A DNA stretch of 64,000 bases from Chaetorhynchus papuensis (Eukaryota; Chordata; Aves; Passeriformes; Rhipiduridae): the NCBI GenBank assembly GCA_013396525.1, contig VWYX01001143.1, positions 121,066 to 185,065 on the forward strand. Reading direction: 5' to 3'. Below, piece after piece: positions 49,584-63,898 of this stretch. Position 1 is the stretch's first letter. Each line of letters starts with the position of its first letter. The position numbers were made by a program, and so were the translations under genes. The notes below the pieces were generated by a model. That model ran no database searches, had not been told where the DNA came from, and was given only the letters and a program-made list of their open reading frames with translations.

Positions 49584-51701
49584 TTAACAAACTGCCCTTT
49601 AGGTCCAGTGAGAAAGACTGAGAAAGTCCACTGAGAAAGACTGCTGCACAACTTTCAAATTTGGTTGGCATCAGTGAAAAGAATGTAGCTTGTGGTAGAA
49701 GAACACATAAAAGTAGCCCCAACTTGATATCAACAATGGGAAAGGGGAAATTGCCACCAGGAGCATGATTTTCTGCCAGTGAAAGCCTCGGTGTGCTGGT
49801 GAAACCTGGGAACTGGCCCCCTCCCTTGCATTCTAACTGAAGACTGAAACTACCAGGAATAGGAATCTGAGAATAGGGAGGATCTAACAGTACATCTGAG
49901 GTATAGAAACTTGGAAGCTTTTTTGTCACATTTTTAATTATTTTATTAATGAGTTATCTAGATTTTAATTAAACAATTTAGACTATTCTACTACTAAGGT
50001 ACTAACTGGAGTAAGAAACTTTTAGTTCCCTCTATACAGTGTGTTTCCTTTTGCCCACCATAAGATTTTGAGTGCAAAAAATACCGTCAGCCTCAAACGG
50101 TTACTTTTCCAAAGGCTAAAAATCCTAGAGATATTTAGTATAGGTTGAATAGGGAGTAGTGTTTAAGAAACGTGAAAAGAGATTTCCTTACACTCTTGTA
50201 GGTTTGGGTTCTTCAGGTAGTGCAGTGTGCAGAGAAAGATGTGGGTTAGATCACCTGGTGGAAATTTAGAAAGAATTCTTTCTTTAGAAGTAGTGTTTCC
50301 TCACCACTGAGAGCATGGGTTTTTATTCTGCCAGTGCGAAATGGCTTACACAAGCCTCAAAGAACCCTCTCCATTCTTTGAATCCTATCCCCGTAGGCAG
50401 TCATATAGTATAGATGTAGAAGGATGCTCAGGAGCAAATTCACAAAACACTCCCATAAATAGATTGAAGACCCTCAGCACAGAAATCTAAAATGCGAAGA
50501 CAGCAGAAATATAAAGCAGTCTGAGCACATGCCCTGTTTGTCACCAGTGTAAAATGGGTCTCCTATGTAATTGTGTTCGTTGAGTTGCCTGGGTGTTCAG
50601 ATCTTATTTCTACCATACAGAGTGGATTCATCCAAAAAGAGGTTACTTTGACATTCTTAAAAACCTCAGTCTTGTTTGTAGTGAAATCAGAATACATACT
50701 TCAAAGAAACAGTTATGTTTTCCTTTTCATTATAGATATGACAGCGTAATCCCCTGAGTGGCTTTAAGCCACTGTTTGTCTGGGTTTTGCATGTGAGCAG
50801 CATAGGAAGAGCAGTTACCTTCTGTCAAAATGCTGTGGGAAGCAAGTTCTTATCAGCGTTTGTCATGTCTATGTCTATGAAACTAAAAGTTTTGTGTATC
50901 TTCTACATAAAGTCAAGAATTTATTGTGAATATAACTGAAATCTTGGCATTCCAAGTCAGAAAAAGATATCTTTCTAGATCTAAGTATTAAAAAATAACT
51001 TCTATATAGGAAAAAAACCCCAAACCCTGCACAATGCTACTAATAAAATTAAAGTTATAATATGCATCCTTCTTGGCTTCCACCCTTTTTTTGATCTTAC
51101 TCTTCCACAACACCTTTTGAGGCAGGTAGTTTCAGGCCAAATTGAGTTTTAAGGCTTATTTTTAGTTTAAGATGATTGGGTACTATGATAAGTTATAAGT
51201 CTCTGGAATTCTTTTGGGAAAATATAACATTCAGAGTCCATAGGCTGCTTTCTTCATTTTTCTGCAGCTCCATATTACATATGAGTTTACTATATGTGGT
51301 GGTTTTTGCTCATGTTATATTCTTCATTGCTCTCCTTACCTCTAAAACTAATTCAGTCTTGATGGTGGTTTGTATTTCTTTTAACTGACAATTGGTGAGA
51401 TGTTTATTGCCATGGGGTCTCTAGTGCCAAAATTCTGCCCTACCTCTTGTCATCCTATGCATGCACTGCTCTCTGTTGTGTTCTGTGCCATCACTTCACA
51501 AGATCCCTGCTGTTTCCCTGGTACTGCATTGCACTGTATTGCTTTACAGTACATTATTGCACTAGAGACATAAATCTGTCTTTCTCCCTACAGAAAATGC
51601 TCATTATAGATACCTGTATCAAACTGTACTGGTGCAAGGCAAAAATGAACACTAGAAAAACAAAATAAGCTTTGACACACAGTCAAATACCAGCCTTACT
51701 G
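49584..51701. other. Unannotated AT-rich sequence
   Basis: No recognisable gene or repeat over about 2.1 kb. Confidence 0.5.
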
Positions 51702-52430
51702 TTAGAGAATCACAGAATCAGATATGTGATGTGACCCCAAGCACTTCTCCTCAAGGCGGCTCTCAATCCATTCTCTGCCCAGCCTGTATTTGTGCTTTCG
51801 CTTGTCCTGACCCATGTGCAGGACCTTGCACTCAGCCTTGTTGAATCTCCTGGGGGTTTCATGAGCCCACCTCCCAAGCCTGACAAGGTGCCTCTGAATG
51901 GCATCCTTTCCTTCCATTGTGCCAACTGCACCACACAGCTTGGTGTTGTTGGCAAACTTGCTGAGGGTGCGCTTGATCACACTGCCCATGTCACCAGTCC
52001 CAGTTTTAATCCTCCCAGGGAGGAACACCTCTATCATTCCAGCACAACAGTCACTGTGTCCCTGTGATGCCAATAAGACCATAGCCCTGCAAATGCACAT
52101 CTCCAACTCCTCTTGCTTATTGCCCATTATACATACATTATTATAGAGACATTTAAGTTGATGCTTCAAGAAGCCAACTTATTGGCTGGAGTGGCTGGAA
52201 TTCCTTTGTGCTTCTCTTCAGGTATTCTCCTGACCTACAATCCCTCTTCAGGCTCTGGGCATCACTTTGTGGCAGTGGCATCAAACTGGTAGGGGTGGGA
52301 TGGATTGAGGTTCCCCTCTCCAGCATCTTGCAGAGAAAATGACCAAAACAAAGCTGCAGGCAGGAAGTGAAAAGTTCTAAGAAAGCTAGTTAAACCCAGG
52401 CCTTGCAAACTCAGTACCAAGCCTATGGCC
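51702..52430 (-). mobile_element. CR1 LINE with large internal deletions
   Basis: On the minus strand the copy starts in the pre-ORF2 region (right boundary uncertain). It reads the endonuclease start as LKCLYNNVCIMGNKQEELE and, in a shifted frame, LIGITGT (normally ITETW, so the catalytic Glu is lost). It then jumps to the second half of RT: TLSKFANNTKLCGAV (the catalytic FADD is now FANN), GKDAIQRHLVRLGRWAHE, FNKAECKVLHMGQ and KHKYRLGREWIES. Immediately after, it jumps again to the extreme CR1 tail, tgattctgtgattctc (51707-51722 region). The 155-residue frame at 51702-52169 is a chimeric remnant, not a functional protein. Confidence 0.88.
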
Positions 52431-54330
52431 TGTTACCAGCAAAGGCACTACTGCTCTACGGGTAAAACCTTCTCTGAAAATCTGGCTTCTCCTTGCATTT
52501 TAACCATTTTCTACTTAACCTTCCTGGGCATGCTACAGAGCAAGGAGCTGAAACTGAGCTCTGAAATGAAGAAACCTGTAGTATCTAAATGATGGATACA
52601 AGCTGCCTAGTCCCATCTAAGATCCCCTCCAGCTTTTAAGCTGCCTCTCCATATTTGAAAGACTTTTTAAAGATTTTTTTGTCATATATTGCAAACTGTG
52701 TCTACATATCCTAGACAATCAGTGCATTGTGTGTTTAAGCAAATAAATGAAACCATTTGTGTTAGATGTTATACTTGGCTGGTGTTCGAGAATCAGTAGA
52801 GCCTTCCCTTGCATAAAATGACACTGAAAGTCTCTGTAGCAAGACCTGGAGGGGTACTGACTGCTCTGAGGGAGCCTAAACAATTACCTCTTGCATATCT
52901 GCTTAAATTTAAGTATCTTTCTAGTATTTGAGGTGAGCTGCCTCTAAGAGATATCAGAAAACATATTTGACTTTCTTTGCTTACCAAAGTCGTCTCTGAT
53001 ACAGGCAAACTCATTCCATCTGCTGCATTCATCCACCCTAATTTGCTACTTCTAATTCATTTATTCTGAGCACTGCTTTTCTCTTTATTAGGAAAAAATT
53101 CTTGTGAAATAGATATATATTACATGAAAGGTTTTATGAAAGCTTTATTTTTTTTGTCAGTTCCATGTGTCAATAGCAGTTCTGTCATCCCCATGCAAGT
53201 GCATCTATGACCCTGTGGTTTCAGTTTATACTCTAATAAAGATGCTTATATTTATAGCTGCTACTAGTGCTATGCAGCTCTCGTTTACTACTTTGCCTCT
53301 CTCTGGTCTGTAAGACTCACACAACCTCCTGAGAACAGAGAAAGAAAGCAGCAACACGCAAGGACAGATGTACACTTCGATTAAAATTTCAGTAAGTTTA
53401 TTAGGCAAGAGATATCATCAAATAAATTAATGAATAAGTACTAACATGCCTATTCAGTCCTACTACTTAGATAACAGTACTGGAGTTAGATCTGAACTTT
53501 CTCTATATTTGCTTACATTTTAACCGTTGCTTCTTTATATGTGATTCCCTTACAGCTTGATTACTTTGGAACAGCAATTTCTCTTAAATATATTCACAGA
53601 AGAAAAAAATTAATATACATGGTCTTTTTTCCTTTTATCTGTTAGTAATATGTGATCACATGAAGTCACAGATGATTACATATGAAGATCTATGACAGAA
53701 CTCATTTGAAGCTCTGTAGTGATATACATTGATTTCAAAGAATTTTGGATATGTTTCTGTCTGTATATATTAGCTTACTGATTTATATGACAAAATTGGT
53801 TGTCTTTGAAATCTTGAGTAGCTCAGCTGTTCAGCCTTAGGAATTCTTATTTATCTTCCAAGCCTGGGCATTGTTTCTGCCATCTTTCCTGCTAACAAGG
53901 AACTTCTGCTGACCAAAATCCTGTTTCATTTATATGTATGGAAGATACTTTACAGTAATCGAGTGGGCCAGAATTAATTCCATAGGGACACTTAACTTTG
54001 TTGCTGTTGCTCAGTTCATCCACTCAGTGATTTGTCCACAAAATAAAGTGAAAAACACATTCAAGTCAGGAAATACAGTATCTAACCTAAGTGTGGCTGG
54101 ACAGCTTCTAACTTTCAAATGCAGTCATTCTCTATATTTATCTGGATAAAATATTTGGTATCAACTTTGTCTTGCATATGGACGTTCTTGCTTTCATGAT
54201 TTGCCTTCCTCTTTGGTCTTCCACACTCAAATATGGAAACAGAGCTTGGTTAAAAATATCAACAGTATAGATAATATCCAAATGAGACATTTACTACCAC
54301 AGTACATAAAGAACAGTTTTATTCAACCTA

Positions 54331-54424
54331 GGAAAGTTACACTGCATCAAAATCATTATAGACTGCAAGAAGACACTCCTTGGAAAGTTACACTCCTCAA
54401 AATCATTATAGACTGCAAGAAGAT
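54331..54424. repeat. 51-bp tandem duplication
   Basis: Unit 1 (54331-54381) and unit 2 (from 54382) both begin ggaaagttacact and share aaaatcattatagactgcaa. They differ by a short indel and a few substitutions. It is a local duplication of modest age. Confidence 0.9.
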
Positions 54425-57400
54425 AGAGATTAACATCTGTATTTTAATTTGGTCGTTATGGACTCAGAACTATGCTTGTTATAGTTTACATTATAAATAA
54501 CTATTTAACATTTATCATCACTATAGAGGAGTCACAGATTTGGATGCTTCTGCAGGCTAGCTTCAATTACTCTGAAGGAGAGCTGGTTTGTTGTATGACT
54601 CGATTAAAAGGTTGTGGATCATACATAATTTGCTTCCTTGTATGTGTTGTCCTGCATGCTGACTTGTTACCCAGTGGCAAGGACCACTTCACACACTGAG
54701 ATGAGGTATTTCTTCATTTCATTCTAGTTTTCACAAACTAGGGATTTAGGTGGTAACCCACAAAAAGCTGGCCCCCCAGTCATCAAAACCTTACATTATT
54801 TTTACATGATAAAGACATCAGAATTCACTTATTGCAGATTACATAACTATTTCATTAATTAGTACTCAGAACTCTATTTGCTAGCTACATCTGTTACTGG
54901 TCAATGAGTCAGTGATCATGATCTCCCAGTGCCAGAATTATGTCTCCCCTAGTTACCACACAGTTCTGCTGACTTCACTCCTGGTGGCTCTTGTCCAGAC
55001 AGCCCATTTTTCTTGGGGTTGTCCTCCTTTTCCTTAAAACAAAAGATTAGCCAAGCATGCAACATTCACAATGCAGTTGCTTAATCACAGCTGTCTAGTT
55101 GATGATACTGATTAATAACTTTTAAAAACCATTGCAAGTTTTGTTCAGATTTTGAGGGGCTAAATATCATATAGATTGCAGATCACTGGTGAATTTCATT
55201 TGCAGTTTTAAATGTATAATTTCACTCACAGTGGAGTGTTACTAAATACGCTTAGCTTTAGTCACATAAGTTCAAGTTCTCTCTTCCTCTTTGGAAGGAC
55301 AAACTTTTATTTCCCTAGCAGACAATATTCACACATACTTCTGTTCTTCAAAAAGGATATTTGTGAAGATCTGATAGGTAAAACTAAGCTACAAGCTTAC
55401 AAAACTACAAAAATTACCTCTGTCTCTTCCTTTTATTTACACATGGAGGTTTACAGTTAATTGTAGTTCATAATGTTTGTTCACTAAAGATTAATTGATG
55501 AGGGACTTCTGTCTAATAAAATATGACAGAAAGTAGCTATATTTTCCTGAGTTTTCAAAAACAGCGACAGCAATGAAGAAAAATGTTTTCATTTTATTTT
55601 AAGGGACTTTTGCCAGGATGCATTCTGATCACTACCTTGATGTACTACGGGCCTCTCCTAAGGCAACACCAGCTGTCAGTTGAAGCCAAGGGAGAGTTTT
55701 AACCATAGAAAGGACCTGGCAAGTCATCTGGCATTCACAAGAGAAAACAATGGAATTTTGAGAACTGCACTTCCATGTCTGTTACTCTTTATCCTTTGCA
55801 ACTTCATTCATTACTCTCTGTAACTTTCCTGGAGGTACGAAAATCAGCATCTTCCAAGTAACTGTTGTGTGAGTGCCTTGCAAGGAATTTCACTTGTGTT
55901 CCTCCCTGCTGCCTTCATTCTACTAGATTGTTTCCATCCTTCAAAGTTCAAAACAATTTTGATGTATCAACCAATTTTAGCAAAGTGGTGGGAAGCTACA
56001 AAGAATGTTTGACCAGTTGAGGCTGGGTAATCTCTGCGTATGGAATTCTGACCTTTACAGTCAGAGTCTGGTTTATTACAAGTGCACTGTGCAGAAATAA
56101 AACAGTCAGCTGTGTTGGACAACAGAAATTCAGGAATGCAGAAGTGTTAAGCCACTTTTTTTCATCAGTTCAACTTCTGCAAATTTTCAAGGACATAGAC
56201 AGTTTGCTAGACCTCAGACAAGGAGAAATTTTCTGCTTGACAAAATGTACTGAGATTTCAAAGTCCCTCTTTGTGAGAGAGAGTTGAGACCTTTCAAGGT
56301 TTTGTGGCATTTTATCACCAAAAGAAGCACTAAAACTATGGAACCGAATTAAGGAAAACTATTTCCTATTAGTGTGTTTCACATTGCATTGCAAAATTCC
56401 TGGACAATTAAAATTTCCAATCTGTTTTTCTGTTAAATTATGATTTTCTCTGTACCCAACTAAAAATCATAATTAGCAGAAATATTGAATTATATTGTAA
56501 CTTATCTGGAAAGAGTTTTATTATCAAAAGTATGAAATATGTCAGTTGCTTAAAAGAGATATTTCAGACAGCTTTAATGTAATGCAAATAGATGTTGAAC
56601 ACTTCTTCACAATACTCGTGGTAGGTTTTCACAGTAATGAAAACAGCAGTTATCTTCTGCTACCTTTCCCAGAAAAAGATAATATTGCTGAAAATACACA
56701 GCTGAACCATATGTTAAGGAAAACTATAGTTTCCTGGATGGCTTGAAGCTACCGAGATTGATGACTTTTAAAAAAAAATTATCAACATCCAAGAGCTGTG
56801 ACATTTACACGTTGTCCTGTTGGACATTGGTACTAAAATAATTATAAACCTGACAGCTAACAAATAGAGAGTTTTTACCTGGGTTTCTCACTAATCAAAA
56901 ATATATCTTTCAACAATTTGTCCTAGGGATAATAAAATTGCATTAAATCTTTTTATGCAATCTCATTTTTTTAAAGGAAATAATTTGGAAATTGATGCCT
57001 CCAGTTGTCTCAATATTTTTTTCTGGATGTGTGTGATAAGTAATTTCATTAGCTGAACCTTTGTAGCTAAAGGATACAAATGGCCTCAGGATAGCATTTC
57101 TTCAACTAATTTAAATTCTGAAATACTGGAGATTTAGCAGTAGAAAAATCTGATCTGGTGTGTTAGGTACAAGTCTTTAAGAAGTTAACAACAGGCAGTC
57201 TTAAGTCTTCCAATTGAATGATAATTGAAGCTTAATAAAAATTAGAATATAGCTTACAACATTTCTAACCAGGTATAATTACTTGAGAACTATTAACAAA
57301 AATAAAATTATGTCTATAGTTTTACTTCTATTAGCAGAACAATTACTATGTGCAAAAAAATTAAGTGAATTAAGATATCATGAAAAATATCATGCTGTGG

Positions 57401-60400
57401 AAACAGGTGGTTGCCAGTCCCTACTGAAAATTGCACAAAAAAATTATCTGTTTTTTCTTCTGGTAGGAAATAGATCGGTATCTTTCCACATACTCAATGT
57501 ATTTCATACTTGCCAAAATAATATGTACTGAGTTATTAAAACACAATACGTGAGTGCAGCTTTTCCATAATCACCCCCTCACATAATAAATATTATCATT
57601 AAAATCATAAAGCATTTGATTTAAAAAATCAAGTAATGTAGCTCAAGCAGTGCTCTAACAGCATGTAGACTAGATGTAATTTACTGTTTGTTATTTTCTT
57701 TAGCAAGTAATAATTCCATTTTTTTTCCATATTCTCCCCTACCACTGGACAATCTAATCAAGTATGCTTTGGAGTGTGATGTTAAAAGGGAAAATAACTG
57801 AAGATTACAGGGCTGATACAGTGAAGTAGAAGACAATATATCTGATTTACCCTACAGCTTAGTTGTCAGTGTAATGTTCTTTCCACACATATTAAGTGTA
57901 CCTGTAGAGTTGGAAAAGAAAGACTGTAGGTTCTACTTAATTTCTACCACTGCTTGAGACCAGAGAATACTCTAGCAGCATTTTGCAGGAATAGATAGGA
58001 AATTTCCATCAACTAAAAGAGTTTAGCAGTGCCTTCAGTAAATATTTTCACTGTGGCTCGATTGAACCAATACTTATTAAAATGTCCTTAAGTCCTATAT
58101 AACGTGAGCAGAAAACAGCAGGGGATGAGAAAACCATCATAAATACCTAGATCTAAATATCAGCAGGCAGTCCGTACTTGGTGGCAATATCTTGCAGGTA
58201 CAACACACCATGAAGTCAGCCCTGCTGGAGGAGGATCACATACATGTAAAGTTCTTTGTACAATCAGTTTTGTCACTTGATACCTTTCTGTGGGGTCTAC
58301 AATATGTACAAATTCCCAAGAGAATTACCTCAGAGAATTAAAAGTATGTTGTAGTTCAATTCCAGCACTAGTACAGATTTGGTATTCTTACTTTTGAATT
58401 TATCCACAGCCACATTTTCACATGGAAAGAGGTTCATGGGCTATGTTTATTATGAGCTGTACCACGCTGTTCTACAACGTGCAACTAAAATCGACTTCAG
58501 GTCATGACATCTGCCTCCATTTGTTAGAATAACCATTTAATTCCAGAACTGCAGCAATTTGCTCTGGCTGAAGATCTGTGTGGATTTTTCGAAAGGACCA
58601 TTGTGATCATTGTTAAAAGGCCAAGGAGATTCTCTAGAGCTAGAGATTAAATACATATTCAAACAAAATAAAAGGACAACTAGTTCTATAACACATGATA
58701 ACACAAACTAAAATAAGACATAATTTGTGAGTTATATATTATATTAATATTATGAGAAGATTAGTGTACTTAATCTAATGAGTTATATCTTAATGTTACA
58801 AAAAGATATGACAGATATACACATGAAGATATATCTGTCTGCAGAACATTACTCCTTTTACATATGTCTTCAGTTCTTAATTTAATAATTTTTTAAAATA
58901 GAATTTATAGATACTTTTCTTTTATTTTGGAGTCTTTTTATTTCCTTTCTGCATATCAAATCATGGCATACTTAATCAAAACTGTTATTTAAATTGCTCT
59001 AAATAAGCAAATAAACAAAAAAAAGCATTGAAATAGCATTATCTTTGAAAACAATCAATTTTTTGAGGTGAGTTGAATACTTTGATTTGCTTTTTTCATA
59101 TTATATTGTTCTGTAACAGAGAGTCAACACAGTAACGGACTCAAATTGTTCCATAGTAAACAAGTTAGGCTGGCACAAATGAATTTCAAGGATTTGAATT
59201 TTAAGATTGTAATCAAGCTAGGGTCCAAGGCACTCTGCATACCTGTCCACTGCATAATTACATATTATCAAAACTATTGAATATTTTTATATTCTTAGTT
59301 TGTAGTGGAGCCTGAAGGCACACAGTAAAAATACCTACTGCAATGTGCTCTCTCCAGAAACTGAATGAATATATATGTGTATATTTCTATCAGACATGAC
59401 TGCCCTTATTGAGTACTCCCACTGTTTGTCCTGGCGAAGGAAGGCTTTGATAGAAGTGCAGCACCATGAAACTGTAATTTTGGGATGCAAAAACCCGTAA
59501 GGTTGGTGCAGACTCTCCCTGATTTTTGCTAATATTCATGGTCAGGAACATTTCTTCTAGATTTTAAACAATGAAAACTCCTCCCGTGCTTCCCTCCGCT
59601 TCCTGAAATTGAACCAAATTTTATGCATTTTGTGTCCTGTATTGCCTCAACACCGTCTTACATCTTCTTCCTGCCTGGAATATAAAATAGATTTTAGAGG
59701 ATTTAGTATGCACATATTGTACTTTTAATGCACTCTTTTACATTCTTCCTTTGAAATGCCCATGGTTTTTATATAATACACTATTACCTTGCTGTCATTC
59801 CTTTCATGTTCAAATAATTGAGATTTTTTTGTACATGCATCCAAATTGTTTGATATTCTCTGATAGAGATGCTTTTAAAAATTTTCATGACAATACAGAT
59901 GTAGAAGTCGCCTAATAATAATATTTTCAACTGTGACAATCTTCAATGTTACATAGAACCAGTACTGTAATAAAAAAAAATGGAAATGTTTGCTAGTCTT
60001 CTAGCTTTTGTAGATCTATTTCAATGAAGAATTAATTTTTCCAGATCTAATAGGCTAATTTAGTACTTCAAAGCATTGTACTTAATATATAAGATTCATT
60101 TAACACACACTAGTCTCTTCCTAACAATGATTAATGATAGGGCATAAAAAATTGGATCAAACAGTTTTCTTGTTCTTTAATTTCATCTTTATTCATGGAA
60201 AATGCTGCTTAACTGCTTAAAGGTTTACAGCTACTATCCATTTTTACACTTATAAATCTATAAAAGGAAAGCTTAATTCTTGTATATTGTTAATCTTCTT
60301 CCTTTAAAATACAGAATGGAAATTCTGATATTTGCAAATGAACCTACTACCTACATATGTTCTCATTAAATAGTTCACTTTTTATCAAAACTGAGCATAT

Positions 60401-61351
60401 TTGTTACAATAATGATAACAACTTCCTTTTAGGACCTTCCTCAAGGTACCTTAAGAAACTTCAGGATAAAAGGGAAATGATGCACAGGAGAGGCAGAAGA
60501 ATTTAAAGGTAGATTTTAGAGGCTTTCTTGTACTTGACACTGAATGAGATAAGGAAGATTGGTAGCAAAGGTTGATCATTAGGCAACAAAATTTAGCTGT
60601 GATCCTAAGTCATACCAGGTTATTCTTCACTGTCCTTAAGACAAGTTAAACATGAAATCAAGTTAAAACAGGAGGGGAGAGGAAAAACATGAGGTATAGC
60701 TTTCAGATGCACTGGATATAACAAAGGCCCTGACATTTAGCATGGTCAGACCTTTACATTTTAAAAGGTATGTCAGATAGTCCATATTTTTAAAAAAGAG
60801 TGCAAGCAGTATAATAATTTTAGCTGCAGAGAATGATAAATATTCTTTGTGAAATGGAATCATCTTTAGAAAACCTTCTGAGGCTTAGTTGTTTTACATC
60901 ACATTCATTCTTTCAGTTAAACCTCTTCACTAGGATGCAGTCAGTTACTATAATATACAGTTCAGGCTGATCCTGAACACATTTTCTCATTTTAGGGATT
61001 GGGGTAATATGAATAATTTTATTTCTTTTTCCTCAGACCACTAAGACTTGTTCATGATTGCATCACTATGGCAAAATGAATAATTAAAAAGTCTTATTTT
61101 AAATAATTAGAAAGTCTTATTTAATACGTTACCAGGAGACAGACTCTTTGCTAGGGAAGTCAATGAACCCGCTCCATCTTGCAAAATAGTGTCATTGTAA
61201 GCATGTCTGTAAGTAATTCTAAAGTAACATTTTATAAGTGAAACTTGTATGTTTTTTCATTTTGCTTATCATATAAAGGAAGTTTTTGTCTTTAATTAAG
61301 GTCCTTGTGTTTCAGTGACTATATGGCTCAATGACATCATGGAACCTCTCA

Positions 61352-61393
61352 GTTTTTTTTTTTGTTTGTTTCATTTGGTTGTTTGTTTGTTTC
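61352..61393. repeat. T-rich (TTTG)n low-complexity tract
   Basis: A poly(T) run is followed by several TTTG units. It is simple sequence. Confidence 0.8.
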
Positions 61394-61695
61394 CTTAGAA
61401 AGTGTTAAAATAATTTTCTGATGAGAATAAATTAATATCACAACATGGGGAACATTACATAATGAGTGAATATCAGATAATGAGTGAATCACACTCATTT
61501 TTGCTTTCATAACAACAGTTCCAACTCAAACACTGCTCCCACAACTGCTACTTATTTTCAATTCATTGTCAATCACAAATTAAAAAAAAAATCCCCTGGT
61601 TTTTCCTGTGTGAATCAGACCTCTGAAGCCCTTCTTTCCCTCAAGAAGAAATGCTTTCAAATAATTTCAAAGAATGAGAAAATTATTAGAGTTTT

Positions 61696-61755
61696 AAGTT
61701 TCTAAATCAATGCATTTGAGTTATTAAGTTTATAAATCATTGCATTTATGCAATT
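61696..61755. repeat. 30-bp tandem duplication
   Basis: Two 30-bp units begin aagttt.taaatca.tgcattt, at 61696 and 61726, with a few differences. Confidence 0.8.
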
Positions 61756-63854
61756 CTTTGCATAAATCAGAGTCCTCATAGTGCTGATGGAACATCAGAC
61801 ATCTGTGTACATGTTTCAGGAATTTACATTGTGTAGTAAGCTAAGAGGTCTTTTGGGGTATTTCTGCATATTTATGATTTCTAAATTTCTTGTATCTTTT
61901 TTTACAATTGATGGTGTATTATTTTAAATAGCTGTTAGAAGATGTCTATAGCCAAAAAATATTCACATATAAGTCTTTTTATACCATACATGGTTTCCAG
62001 TTGGTTTTATTGTAATATGTGATATCTCCTATATCATTTTGAGAACCAAGGAAGCATATTTCTGTACAGTGAATGATAATAAGATTACAAAAAAAATTCT
62101 AGTTGTGTTGAGAACAAGAACTATGTCCTTACCCAAATAAGATATATAAACATTTGTCTCATAAATTTTATGGTTTATTGTGCAGTATTTTAAATTCTAG
62201 TAAAAGTAAGATATAATACTTGCCGTAAGATTTCCCAGTGGACAGCTGAGACTATTTTTTTTGGCTTCTGAACTTCAAATCAAGGCCATTTTCAAGAGCC
62301 TCATTATTTTTTGATCAATCCACTGATGGAAGCAGTGCTCTAGTATGATCAATGTCACTGCATTTAACTCCTTCTAAGCAGAGATTTTTATAAATAAAGG
62401 TCCATTTGTTCTAGACCATTCCTCACGTGTGAAAGGTTGGTTCATTCACAGTGCAGATAAGATTCTGTCTACATGGATTTTAATTTTTTTATCTGTTTTA
62501 CTTTTTTTTTTACCACTTTATATCATATAGAGAATTATGTTTAGATATTATAAAATTATAACAATTAAAAGACATACTGGGAAGCTGTTGGAAGCTGCCC
62601 TGAATAACATTGCTGGAAGAACTAAAGGAGCTCTTTTCATTTTTAGATTTGTGATATTATTTCATTTTTTCATAAAAGCTTTCTCAAACAGTATTAATTT
62701 CAAAATGAAAAATGATGTAACACTTTTTCTGGCAAAACCACTATCTTATGTAGTCCTATTATCTCAACCTCAAATTTTAACCTATAATTTGGTATGAATT
62801 ATTGACAATACATTTTTCATTTTCCCTCATGGTATTTCTGTACCATGATTATATGATTGTACCTTGACTTGCACTGAGATTTCTCTCTGGTAGTCACTCA
62901 TAACCCCATAATTAGTTGCATTTTGATACCCTGATGTGTGAAGGAATCAAAGCCAAACCTGATGACATAAAAGCCAGTATTGTTTGCCTGATCTTCAATG
63001 GGATTATAATGCACATTAACTCTTGTACTATAAACCAAGTACTAATTCTATAGGAAAGCACATGCATTTCACAGAAAAGAGTGTCCACAGCAGCCCACCT
63101 GTTCTGTGCACAGCAATGAACATTCAAGCACATGAAGGGAATCTGTGAAGATGCCTGAGCCATCACTGCCTTTACTTGCTCTGTCTGTATGAAAAACCAG
63201 CTTAGATAGAACGGGCACAGTTCAAAAGTGCATTTTGAGAAGCAGTAAAGCAGGCACTTAACCAGTCCCTCTGCGTAAGCAGCTGTGGGAGGGATTCATT
63301 TTACCCAGGGTGAGGTGCTGACAATGTAGATCTCTCCACATCAAACCACCATCACTTCTCTTGACAGTAAGTGTAGAGGAAAAAAAAATATTTTTAGAAC
63401 ATAGCCACAGCCTAGCTGATCTATTTGAGGGAGTTTTGTACTTTCTGCATATGCTGCATCAGACTCTAGAAATGGCTACTTATGCCTCATGATTACAAAG
63501 GGTTTTTTGCTAATTAATTCAAGTATCTGCACTTATTTAGAGAAAAATCCATTTCCCATGTCCTGTATTCCACCTTAAATCTAGACTAGATAGTGTTGAT
63601 TTTTACTCACTAAGATAAAGAATACTATTCTCTGTGGAATACATATGCAGGGATGGAACTTGGTTGCTATAGTAATACTAATTCTTTCAGATTTATCTTC
63701 AGGTCTAAAAATATATATAAAGAAAAAACCTACAAAAACTTCATCTATATTTAGAATGTTTTGCTCATACAAACAATAAATAATACAGTTGCTGTGTTTG
63801 CCCTGTGAACTTTTTCATATAGATTTTCTAAATTTTCAATTTTTGAAATTTCTG

Positions 63855-63898
63855 AAATAATAACATTATGAATTCTAAATAATAACATTATGAATTTT
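63855..63898. repeat. 22-bp tandem duplication
   Basis: Two adjacent copies of aaataataacattatgaatt plus two bases (63855-63876 and 63877-63898) differ at one position. Confidence 0.92.
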
